A stretch of DNA of 64,000 nucleotides. Origin: Anthoceros angustus. Lineage: Eukaryota; Streptophyta; Anthocerotopsida; Anthocerotales; Anthocerotaceae. The first letter of the stretch is position 1; every line of letters starts with the position of its first letter. The notes below the pieces were generated by a model. That model was not told the origin of the DNA. It made no database searches and worked only from the letters and a program-made list of their open reading frames with translations. The DNA lies in assembly GCA_010909165.1 (NCBI GenBank), contig MU008164.1:1798001-1862000 (forward strand). The letters run 5' to 3'. The position numbers were made by a program, and so were the translations under genes. This document shows positions 11,770-21,651 of this stretch, piece by piece.

Positions 11770-12110
11770 ATGAGTAATGCCAAGATTCATGTCCACCAGG
11801 TAAGTGCCCACAAGCATGTTTTTGTGGGTCCTTGTGTTTGGCACAATCACTTGCACACGCCACCAGCAGGCAAGAAAAGCTAACGTTGCAAACCTGCTTT
11901 ATTAGTCCATGCAGTGCCGCTTGGCAAGCAAGCATCCCACATTTTGCATCCATTACCACCAGGCAAAATATTGCCAATCCCTACGAGTAGCTGTATTATC
12001 CACGAGGTATGTCTCGTTGGAGGATCAGGGGCCAGCTGATGCCCCACCCTTAAGTCAGGAGGCATTGAAGCAACACGAGAGTTCGGCCACACCTTCGAGT
12101 TATCCGGGCT
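11770..12110 (-). pseudogene. PPR gene scraps
   Basis: The minus strand holds short PPR-like words such as NMLVGTYLVDMN, which match the 'VGNSLVDMYAKCG' stretch of a PPR repeat. The plus-strand words 'gcccacaagcatg' and 'caccaggtaagt' are shared with the PPR cassettes at 17.8-19 kb. Too degraded to place in a particular repeat. Confidence 0.35.
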
Positions 12111-12407
12111 TCCGTCCGGCAGTTGAGTGCACACATATTAACAATGTCTAAAACGGATCTCTGCCGGGTGCAGTATGTTGTCAAGGGTGAGAGGAGGGGC
12201 CGCTATCTTCCACCACAATTGTCTGATGGGAGCAGGCGTACCTAGTCTCATCGTAAAGCCCCGTGTGGAAGACCATGGTTATCTTCCAAGAATTTAAGAA
12301 ATAAAATAAAAACTAACCAAGAGAATAGGAAAACGGTCTACATGTTTTGGGCAGAACACAGGGTGGTCATTCGGACTCCGCGACCCAGCCAGATCGGACT
12401 GGCTAAT

Positions 12408-14866
12408 TCTTCATTTTCTCACGGTCGACCTTACAACTGCTACAACCAGCTGCGAATCGATGCATACGGTACCCATCCCTGACAACAATGTCTTTGGTTC
12501 AAGCCTTGAGATAATCTCCTTGAAATTGTGGCAGTCACAGCACATGCGTGGATTCTTCGTTGCCACCAGAGGTGTCTCACTCAGTGTGCAACAGGCCAAA
12601 CGCCAGAGCTAGCTTCTCAGCATGCCCACAAAGCGCATCTTCCTTTTCATTCTCACACACTGGCTGCAACACCAACTTTGTGTGAGGGACGTGTCTTCCT
12701 TCCTGCTTCACACGGGCATTCGTGCTCTACCTTGAGCGCTATATCCTCTCCTTTCTCCCACCTCATTATCTATGTACCTGCTTATTCACCTCTATGGTCG
12801 CCACTGCAGGTTTCTTGTTAGCTCCTGCTGCCCTTCTCTGTTTTCAATGATTCCTGTCTTCATCGCTCCACATACCTGCACCTGCTTAGGCATTGGCCAT
12901 GAGCACATATGCAGGCGCATCCTTGGGGTCCAGCCTAACAAAGCACCACCTCGCCTTCTCTATATCCCCGTGACCTTTGCAGGCATTCAACAAAGTTACC
13001 AATCCCACAGCATCACTTTGGCCCTCACAAAGCACCACCTCATCTTGTGTGCCTCATCTGAATGGCCTGCACCAAGAAGATCAATCATGCAGGTGTAATG
13101 CTCAATAGTAGGTTTGATACCATGCTGCTCAGCCATGGCATCAAAGAGCTTGCGACCCTCTTGGACCAGCCCTCATGACTGCATGCTGCTAAAAGGCAAG
13201 TAAAAGTACCATCGTCAGGCTGAATACTGGCAAGTAACATGTCCTCAAAACAAGCTAGCGCCTTGAGACCTTCATCACAAGTACCATACCCAGATATCAG
13301 GGCAGTCCACGTCACCACATCCTTTGTATTCATCCTGTCAAAAACCTGGCGTGCCTCTTCCAGTTCACCACATTTTGCATACATGTCCACGAGGCAGTTG
13401 TCCAAGATCATGCCATCTAGCAGTCCTCTTCCCACAATCTGTGAATGCCGCTGCCTTCCCTTGTGGCACCGGTGCTTGCACAGGCCTTCAAAAGGCAAGC
13501 AAAAGTAACATGGTTAGCCAAAGTTAAGCTCTCCTGTTCCATCCGTTCATGCAGAACAAGCGCCTCTTGCCTGAGCCCTTGCTGTGCATACCCAGCTAAC
13601 ATGGCAATCTATGTCACCACATTCTTCGTGTTCATGCTGTCAAAAACCTGGCGTGCCTCTTTCAGTTCACCACATTTAGCATACCCGGCAATACATTCTT
13701 CGTGTTCATGCTGTCAAAAACCTGGCGTGCGTCTTTCAGTTCACCACATTTAGCATACCCGGCAATACATTCTTCGTGTTCATGCTGTCAAAAACCTGGC
13801 GTGCCTCTTTCAGTTCACCACATTTAGAATACCCGGCAATCAGCCCCGTCCAGGTCACCACATCCTCTGAGGCCATGCTGTCAAAAACCTAGCGTGCATT
13901 TTCAGTTCGCCACATTTGGCATACGTGCCCACCAGACTGTTGCCAACAAACAAGTTAGTAGGAATGCCACTCTCCACCACATCGCAGTGCAGTTTTCTGC
14001 CAGATTCCAAGTCAGCGGCAAATGCACAAGTCTGAAGGGTAGCAACAAGGACGTGCTCATTCGCCTCCACTCCTGACCTACGCATCTCATGGTACAGTTG
14101 TATGGCCTCATTAGGTTTCCCGTGCTTAGCATGGGCAGAGATTATGGAAAACCAGATGAAGACATTTGGTCTGCCGACCCTGGTGAATACATCCATGGCC
14201 TGCTGCAGCCTACCTCCACGTGCATACATGCGCAAGATATGGTTCCCCAAGTATGCACTTGACTCGTCGCCCCACAACCAAATCCTTCTTAGCTGTACAC
14301 AGTTTTAGCACAGTGTAAAACAGGGACAGAGAAATAGCAGGGTCTGTCTGCACCAGAGATTCCAGGGCTCCAGAGGCCTCAGAAAGCTGCCCCTGCTGAC
14401 ATAGCATGCTCACGGTTGCAGCCGTTACGACTCCCATTTCCGATCCTCCACGCCTGCCAGGTTCAGGGTTATCTGGAGAGCTCGACTCGAAAAGAGAGGC
14501 ACCATGGCCCATATGCATATCCAAGGAATCGAGCTGCTCATCAACCCAAGCTGGCTTAAACATGTTGTCTAACCACAGCACCTCACCGGACCCCTTACGC
14601 CGGAAGGCAGGCGAACGAAAGCTCTTCTTTTTTCCTCTATTGTCCCACCACATGCTAGGGTCCAGAAAAAATTGTTGCCACAAGTGCTCCTGCTCCTGGC
14701 GACGACGACCGCTGTAAAACCCGTCCCAACCCTCACATTTTGTCGGTAGAGGAACTGCTGGGCTCCTTACACTCCTGCTCCTGGAGGCTTTGTTTGCCAG
14801 GGGTTCACCCCTTACAGTGAGGTGAGCGGGAGCTCCTAGTAGAATCCCTGTACACACAGGCATCAT
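12408..14866 (-). pseudogene. PPR-DYW protein with N-terminal PDF-like motif (broken)
   Basis: An organellar RNA-editing type PPR protein. It starts with a double ATG at 14866. Residues 1-60 are arginine/serine-rich and could be a transit peptide. Residues 62-116 (DPSMWWDNRGKKKSFRSPAF, then VLWLD and PAWV) resemble the PDF motif of plant organellar single-stranded DNA-binding proteins. PPR repeats follow, with VGNSLVGTYAKCGEL, VDMYAKCGELEEARQVFDRM and VTWTALISGYG. E-type sequence ([28 protein letters not shown]) lies at 13150-12890. A DYW deaminase lies at 12665-12410, with HAEKLALAFGLL giving the HxE zinc/catalytic site, MCCDCHNF giving CxxCH, and DIVVRDGYRMHRFAAGCSSC at the end; the terminal Asp-Tyr-Trp is not seen. 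Small indels and a 74-base triplication at 13612-13850 break the frame, so it is called a pseudogene unless these are sequence errors. Confidence 0.75.
13612..13850 (-). repeat. 74-base triplication inside the PPR gene
   Basis: The word 'attcttcgtgttcatgctgt' recurs at 13621, 13695 and 13769, exactly 74 bases apart, with near-identical sequence between. In the minus-strand reading it covers the AKCGEL...ARQVFDSMNTKN part of a PPR repeat. A natural PPR repeat is 31-36 residues (93-108 bases), and 74 is not a multiple of three, so this is a frame-breaking local duplication and not PPR repeat growth. Confidence 0.8.
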
Positions 14867-14984
14867 ACATTTACGTCGACATGCCTGCCTCTATTGGCCA
14901 ATATTCCTGTTGGAATCTTGAAGCACGACTTCCACCCATAGCTGCAGCTGGAGAGTGCCGGCCATTCACTGCATCTGCAAAATA

Positions 14985-16790
14985 GAAGGAAAGTGGTGAG
15001 TGCTAATTCTGTGCTGGTCATGTTCTCAACCAGAAAAACTTCAAACCTTTTGCAGGAAACGATTAGCAGCCTTCTGGACACTTTCCTTCTGGACACTTTC
15101 GGTACTTCTCTCCGGTCTGAGGTTGTACCCATTCAACTCATCTGCGATCTCGCGCTGGAGGCTACACACGGAGGAAGCCAGCGCGCCCAGGTAACTGGAT
15201 ACTTGCTTGAATAGGTACACACACTTGACAGAGTTGAACATGGAAACTTGTCAAACAGCGAAATCATTTGGTCGGAAAAGACGGTAGGAATGGCTTTAGA
15301 ATAAGTTACTGTTACCTTTGGGAATGAGACTCCATGCACTGTCGAGAATCTTGTGTCTCACCAAGTGCGTTCACAAACCCTCTTCACGGAGCGGAGTCAA
15401 TAAAAATAGTGAAGTAGATGTATCACCTAACAAGGTTGTTCAATGTACTTCACCGTTGCTACTAACTTCGGTCATTGAAAGACCTGCCAGCGCTGGAGTC
15501 TGGCCTGGAAGCTGACTTTCATGACTACCCAGAATCCTGGAGAGTCCAGATTGAGGTGGAAGAAAGCAGGCACTTCACCGTCATTGTTTTTGTGTGCAGA
15601 GAGGCATACAAACTGTAAGCATGTACATCTCCAAGGATAATAGGTGGGACGCCACGGTCCTGACTCAATCACTCTGGTTTCCGTCGAAATGCGATCAAAC
15701 GATTACCCTCAAACGACTGCCCTCTGTCCGCCACAGATATAAGTTTCCTTTCCAGCTCCTAAAGCCCAAAATCGGCCAACTTGTGCCCGTGGTGGCCATG
15801 TCCAAGGCACAAAGTCTCCCTCGCCATGCAAAGATAACTCTTGGCACCGAATCCTTATCTTCGTCAGGACCTTGCTACTTCCCATCCCAAATAACTCGGC
15901 CACTTTTTGAGACACTGGATATTCCTCAGGTTGGTCCATTTTCCTTCGCACAGTTCAACGTTGCACAGAAAACAGATCGGAGGCCAGTCGTTTGTTCGTA
16001 TTAAGACGTCTCTGGGTGAATCAGGGCCGTGGCTTTCCAGTTACTATCCTTGGACCTGTAGATGCTTACAGTTCATTTACCTTCCGCATACAGAACAGAA
16101 CAACGACTTGTGAACGACTGGTGAAGCGCCGCTTTGTTCCGCCTCAAGCTCGAATCTCAAGGATTTTGGGTAATCATAAGAGTCACCTTTAATGCCAAAC
16201 AGCTCTTTGAATGTTAACTCTTCCCTATTGCCTTCTCGCAATCGTCATCCTCCTCATCATAAGCTCGAGAATCATCCTCTTCCTCTGCCGTCGAGTACCT
16301 CTCCTCATCCTCCTCCTCTTCTTCCTCCGCTTCCGCTTCCTCCTCATCATCCTCCTCCTCCTCCTGCTCCCCTTCCTCTTCCTCCTCCTCATCATCCTCC
16401 TTCTCCTCCCTCTCCTCCTTCTCCTCCTTCTCCCCTCCTCCCTTCCTCTTCCTCCTCCTCATCATCCTCCTCCTCCTCTTCGTCGTCCTCCTCTTCCTCA
16501 TCAAACTTCCTCATCAGATTGCTCCACAAACGAGGCTTCATCTTGACGCTGTGTGGATTCAAAGGTTCCGCCAACCGACCATACACAAGACTTGCAGCTG
16601 GAAATGGGGTTTCTCGATCCATGTTTCGCGCAGTTGAAGGAGCTCGTACGTTGTGGTGAATCATTGGTTGGTCCTCCCAGCCTCCGCGCGAGAAGACTGC
16701 CCACAAAGGACGACCCTCGGTCGACCCTCCTCAGCAGCCAGGTCAGTCCAATGAAGTTCCCAGTCCTCCTCATCCCTGGCGGCTCAGTCT
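14985..16790 (-). pseudogene. F-box gene copy 1, rearranged
   Basis: A degraded member of the F-box family described at 38574-40477. From right to left on the minus strand: the Cys-rich head (RNMDRETPF alternative-frame word, LVYGRLAEPL) at 16690-16520; then MKPRLWSNL runs straight into the acidic tract at 16504-16214, so the F-box itself is deleted. The C-terminal half follows, but 15480-15690 reads on the plus strand (EADFHDYPESWRVQIEVEES), so it has been inverted relative to its neighbours. The 3' end (NALGETQ region near 15380) and 3' flank reach to about 14985. Not functional as read. Confidence 0.6.
16214..16504 (-). repeat. Acidic-tract microsatellite of F-box copy 1
   Basis: A run of CTC, CTT and CAT triplets on the plus strand, encoding Asp and Glu on the minus strand. 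Equivalent tracts occur at 22610-22915, 39595-39850 and 59630-59935 within the other F-box copies. The long proline- or serine-rich frames on the opposite strand are shadows of this tract. Confidence 0.8.
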
Positions 16791-16974
16791 GAGAAGTTCC
16801 GGTTCCGGGAATGACAGAATCACAGCCATTTCAAACCCTTGTGTGACTGCGATTTCTATGGCAGAACTGGCCAGCCAATACCTAGAACGTTTTTCTTTTA
16901 TTAGTGAATATATAGGTATACGCTCCCGTATGCATGCTCTGTCTAACGCCATGTTCGACACTTTCACCAGAAAG

Positions 16975-17450
16975 GGTGTGGTGACATAGGCGGCACTAGT
17001 GCTGGCTGGGTATGCACAGCGAGGGCTCAGCCAATAGAGCAAGAGGGCCTGATTGTGGCTGACCATGTTACTTTAGCTTGCATGCATTCTGAAGGCCTGT
17101 GCAAGCACTGGCGCCTCACAGAAAGGCAAGAGGGCAGCTGCACTTCCAAATTGTGGAAGGGGACAGCTATAATGTGACATTTTAATGGGCAACAGTACTG
17201 AACTGCAAGATGCACGCCGGGTGTTTGACAGTTGGGCCTCTCAAGGAATGTGGTGCCATGTACTTCCTTGACAGCTGGGTACGCACAGAAAGGGCTCTGT
17301 GAAGAGTGCTTGATCTGTGTGCAGCAACAGAGTAGGAGCTCCTGCTTTTGGCTATCGAGGTTCCTTTTGCTTGCCTTCTCAAGGCGTATGGAAGCACTGG
17401 TGCCTTGCAAGATCTGAGGGCAGGCAGCTGTAATCACAGATTGTAACACG
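16975..17450 (+). pseudogene. PPR fragment
   Basis: Plus-strand PPR words: LAGYAQRGLSQ near 17005, a KACASTGA stretch near 17095-17115 and DARRVFDSW near 17210-17235, with stops and frame changes between them. Inverted, nearly identical copies lie at 37120-37660 and 54730-55300. It belongs to the composite cassette and is not an independent gene. Confidence 0.55.
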
Positions 17451-17570
17451 AAGGCTGCTGAAAGTGACACGCTGGTGGGTATGGCGTAGGTATTCTTGCA
17501 ACGATCCATATCCCAGAAATCAGAAGGACATGGGATAGAATTGTAGGTTGTAGATTGTAGATGACCTGTA

Positions 17571-17823
17571 ATGGAAACACTCGTTCGCATAGCCGACATA
17601 CGAAGGACGAAGGGCGGGGAGCTTGACGATGTGGACTACTCTTCAGGTCCCTGCAACTGTGTCCTACCTACCCAGGTCCCAGAGTCAGAGTCCGAAGCTG
17701 CTGCTGCTAGTGGCAACAATTTCGTTTTGCTTGCAGATGGACTCGTTCTCGTGGCCAAACCAGTAGAAAAACCCAGCTTGCATAGTGCAGTTCGGTACAG
17801 GTTGCATTCATACGTCTACCAGG
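17571..17823 (+). other. Repeated exon-like segment
   Basis: An open frame starts at ATG 17571 (METLVRIADIRRTKGGELDD) and includes the word ASGNNFVLLADGLVLVAKP, ending HSYVYQ directly before a GTAAGA donor at 17823. A second copy at 18728-18915 is preceded by a good acceptor ('ctactctttcag') and ends at the same donor; it has two more alanine codons. Inverted copies are at 36810-37060 and 54420-54660. The splice signals suggest a captured exon. I do not recognise the protein. Confidence 0.4.
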
Positions 17824-18721
17824 TAAGACTAGTGCCCACAAGCATGTCTTTGTGTGTGCATACACCGTCGGCGTTCCTGCTTGCATCACATAGGGATAAT
17901 CGTCATCGTCTTCCAGCTTTCCACGGTGACATCTTCAGAGGTGAGGAGATGAAGGAATCGACGTGGCTGCCTGTCAAAAGCTGGAAGATTCTACGGATGC
18001 TTTTCTCCAAAATGTCCATACAGATCAAGCCTCTTCATCAACGTCAACAGAGCCCTTGCTTACATTACATGCCCAGATATCAGCAGTACATTCCATGTAC
18101 CCCACCTCTTTGAGTCCGTGAATGACCTAGCGTGCATCTTCCACTTCGCCACATTTATTTGTTTGACTCCATTTTCATGCCCACCAGGAGTCCTAAAACT
18201 ATTTGCATGCCCACCAGGCAGCTGCCCACCAAGCATGTCTTTGTGTGGCCTCCTTGTGTGCATACACCGTCGGCGTTCCTGCTTGCATCACATAGCTGGG
18301 ACAATCGTCATCGTCTTTCCAGCATTCCACGGTGACAGCTTCAGAGGTTAGGAAACGAAGGCATCGATATATACGTCGACATGCCTGCCTCTCAAAAGTT
18401 GCAACGTTCTACGGGATGCCTTTCTCCATTTGTCCATCCGGATCTTGCAGTTGCAAGAATGCCTCTTCATCAACATAGCCCTTGCTGACAGTACATGCCC
18501 AGCTATCATCCTCAGGACATTCCATGTCCCCACCTCTTTCAGTTCAAACCGTGAATGACCTAGCGTACGCGTGCGTCTTCCACTTCGCCACATTTGTCCT
18601 CCATGCCCACCAAGGCACCAGTGCATCCACAGGCCTTGAAAAGGCAAGCAAAAGTAACCTCGGTAGGCTAGCTAAACTAGCCTAGGCGCTCCTACTCCAC
18701 TTATGCACACACATCTAGCGG
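17640..18721. repeat. Tandem cassette duplication, unit 1
   Basis: About 1.08 kb from 'ttcaggtccctgcaactgtg' to 'catctagcggctac' that is repeated directly at 18722-19797. It includes the exon-like segment and minus-strand PPR scraps. The cassettes at 35.8-37.0 kb and 53.4-54.6 kb contain only a single unit, so the doubling is private to this arm. Confidence 0.8.
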
Positions 18722-19780
18722 CTACTCTTTCAGGTCCCTGCAACTGTGTCCTACCTACCCAGGTCCCAGAGTCAGAGTCCGAAGCTGCCGCTGCTGCTAG
18801 TGGCAACAATTTCGTTTTGCTTGCAGATGGACTCGTTCTCGTGGCCAAACCAGTAGAAAAACCCAGCTTGCATAGTGCAGTTCGGTACAGGTTGCATTCA
18901 TACGTCTACCAGGTAAGACTAGTGCCCACAAGCATGTCTTTGTGTGCATACACCGTCGGCGTTCCTGCTTGCATCACATAGGGATAATCGTCATCGTCTT
19001 TCCAGCTTTCCACGGTGACATCTTCAGAGGTGAGGAGATGAAGGAATCGACGTGGCTGCCTGTCAAAAGCTGGAAGATTCTACGGGATGCTTTTCTCCAA
19101 AATGTCCATACAGATCAAGCCCCTTCATCAACGTCAACAGAGCCCTTGCTTACATTACATGCCCAGATATCAGCAGTACATTCCATGTACCCCACCTCTT
19201 TTGAGTCCGTGAATGACCTAGCGTGCATCTTCCACTTCGCCACATTTATTTGTTTGGACTCCATTTTCATGCCCACCAGGAGTCCTAAAACTATTTGCAT
19301 GCCCACCAGGCAGCTGCCCACCAAGCATGTCTTTTGTGTGGCCTCCTTGTGTGTGCATACACCGTCGGCGTTCCTGCTTGCATCACATAGCTGGGACAAT
19401 CGTCATGTCTTTCCAGCATTCCACGGTGACAGCTTCAGAGGTTAGGAAACGAAGGCATCGATATATACGTCGACATGCCTGCCTCTCAAAAGTTGCAACG
19501 ATCTACGGGATGCCTTTCTCCATTTGTCCATCCGGATCTTGCAGTTGCAAGAATGCCTCTTCATCAACATAGCCCTTGCTGACAGTACATGCCCAGCTAT
19601 CATCCTCAGGACATTCCATGTCCCCACCTCTTTTCAGTTCAAACCGTGAATGACCTAGCGTACGCGTGCGTCTTCCACTTCGCCACATTTGTCCTCCATG
19701 CCCACCAAGGCACCAGTGCATCCACAGGCCTTGAAAAGGCAAGCAAAAGTAACCTCGGTAGGCTAGCTAAACTAGCCTAG
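17850..19780 (-). pseudogene. PPR fragments in the doubled cassette
   Basis: On the minus strand, both tandem units carry the words KCGEVEDAR, VGSCLVGM and EVGTWNVLRMIAGHV, which match the KCG-x-x-x-x-AR core and the VTWNxLIAGY part of PPR repeats. Every unit is broken by stops and indels. The best parts lie at 18647-18348 and 19742-19442. Mirror copies read on the plus strand at 35880-36800 and 53500-54400. Confidence 0.55.
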
Positions 19781-19797
19781 GCGCTCCTACTCCAATT
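18722..19797. repeat. Tandem cassette duplication, unit 2
   Basis: Second copy of 17640-18721, almost identical and differing by single bases and one- to two-base indels, plus the longer alanine-codon run. After it, at about 19820, the sequence continues into a PPR-like 'ctcttcacagagccctttc' stretch shared with 35800 and 53400 (inverted). Confidence 0.8.
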
Positions 19798-20224
19798 ATG
19801 CACACACATCTAGCGGCTACTTCTTCACAGAGCCCTTTCACGCGTGCGTACCCATGAGCTGTCTGGACGTCCATGCAGGCACAACACAGGGCGCCGATAA
19901 TGAAGGCAGGATGACACGGAGGAGAACCCCTAGCTAGGCCTTCACAATGTGATATGCCAACAACGGAAAGCGTGAAGGGATTGACTCCAAGTGTACAGGA
20001 GCAGACGGTGTGCACGTACGTGGAGGGAGCCTGTATGTGCAATAGAGGAACATGGTGAAATATTCTTGCTATCAGGAAGCGCCGATGAGGTCAGAATCAG
20101 CTTGTGGGGATACTAGCCCTTGCAAGAGCAGTGGAGGCGAGGTTGTGAACTGGGAAGCGCCCATGACATACAAGCTTAAGGGAGACACTTGCATTTCTGG
20201 CGTATGTACAGCCGAGCGAGGACT

Positions 20225-20780
20225 CAGCCAAGGGGCCAGGGGGGCCTGATTGTCCGTGTCACTTTTGCTTGTCTTTTTGAAGGCCTGTGCAATACCACTG
20301 GTGCGTAACTTAAAGAAGGCAGGCAGCTGCACTTGCCAATTGTGGAAACAGGACAGCTACAAAGTGACATTCTGGTCGGCAACAGCTAGCCTGGACAGTG
20401 GACATGCATGTATGCAAAATCTGACGAACTGCAAGTGGATGCTGGTGCCTTGCAAGGGGCCTAGGGCAGGCATGGAGGACAAATGTGGCGGAGTGGAAGA
20501 TGCACGCTAGGTCATTCACGCTTTGGACTCAAAAGAGGTGGGGACATGCATATGGAAGGCCCTGATAGCTGGGCATGTAAAGTATATTGGGAGAAAAGCA
20601 TCCCGTAGAATCTGGCAGCTTTTGACAGTAAGACATGTCGACGTACATAAATGATGCCTTCGTCGAGATCCAAACCTCCAAAGATGTCACCGTGCCAGGA
20701 AAGACGATGACGATTGTCAATGTGTGATGCAAGGTAGAACGCCGACACCCGTGTATGCATCACAGTTTTTATGCTTGTGG
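20225..20780 (+). pseudogene. PPR fragment
   Basis: Plus-strand words: VSLLLVFLKACAIPLVRNL near 20252-20310 (a KAC core), VTFWSA, and KCGGVEDAR near 20480-20508, then a broken segment to about 20780. Mirror copies lie at 34780-35420 and 61760-62420. Frames are interrupted; it forms the outer part of the inverted-repeat arm. Confidence 0.5.
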
Positions 20781-20830
20781 GCAGTTGCCTGCTCTGGTGG
20801 ACAAAAATGCTCTACTCCACCGTGAAGCAA

Positions 20831-20872
20831 ATGATCTAGATCTAGAGCATCAAACTGTTATCTAGATAACAG
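20831..20872. repeat. Pair of adjacent palindromes
   Basis: Positions 20831-20850 form a 20-base palindrome centred on CTAGATCTAG with one mismatch, and 20855-20872 form a perfect 18-base palindrome CTGTTATCTAGATAACAG. Both occur together again at 34726-34767 and 61677-61719. Confidence 0.85.
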
Positions 20873-20984
20873 GTTGATCATGGCTAACAGAAACCACACA
20901 ATAGTTACTGGTACGAGCTCGTCCGTCAGTGCAGGCCCAGGCCAGGTCAATGTCCAGAAGGCACTATCTGTCCTTGTACACCGA

Positions 20985-21550
20985 TGTCTTTCCAACCATG
21001 TAGAGAACCACCACGAGTAGCCATGAGCCCGTATACATGGAGACTCCATAAACAGGAATTCATACAATCCTACAAGTGTGTGCGTAAGCCTCCGACATTA
21101 ACATCATTGAAACCATATATATCCCATATTTGGACGCGCCGGGTGTTCATATCATCATGGTCCTATCTATCCATGGAGGCCTGCCGATGACACAAACACA
21201 CACACACAGGCTGATCACACTTCTTCCATCACCTTGCACTGGGCCGGGGTTTCCAGCGGACAGAATAATAAAAGCCAGTCTGGCCAGAGACCTGCGACAA
21301 CGGATTCTGCTCGTGTTTGGTAGGACAGTTTATGGACTCTGAACACCGGTCCATCACGACATGTTTTCTCGGAACCACGACTCTTGTCGCTTGCACCTCC
21401 CCCAATCTACCCCTCTGAGGACAATCTCCCAAGTTCTGATATACAGGTGCGCAACTGGCAAGACAAAGTCTTAGAGCGGAGGCCCTCTGCATATGCAAAA
21501 TTGAAGGAAAGTGGTGGGTATCAATGTCTGTGCTTCTCATGTTCTCAACC
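20985..21550 (-). repeat. F-box 3' flank module
   Basis: Sequence directly downstream of F-box copy 2, containing 'aaaccatatatatcccatat', a CA run near 21190-21208, 'caccttgcactggg' and 'caaaattgaaggaaagtggt'. The same module follows the F-box genes at 38160-38475 and 60960-61520 and occurs at 34290-34720. Where the module contains 'cttcaattttgcat' followed by 'atgcag', an AG acceptor is possible, so part of it may have been transcribed 3' sequence. Confidence 0.6.
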
Positions 21551-21651
21551 AAAATTACTTCAGATCTTGTTGCAGGAAACGATTGGCAGCCTTCTGGACA
21601 CTTTCAGCTAGCTACCTCTCGCCGACCAGGCTGAGGTTCTACCCATTCGAG

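Noticed and set aside
16192-16659. Long proline/serine-rich plus-strand frame
   Set aside because: It is the opposite strand of the Asp/Glu triplet tract of an F-box copy; the same shadow appears at 22585-22971 and 59572-59961.
21190-21208. CA/GT microsatellite as a regulatory element
   Set aside because: It is a short simple repeat inside the duplicated 3' flank (also 34378-34396 and 61358-61377) with nothing to suggest function.
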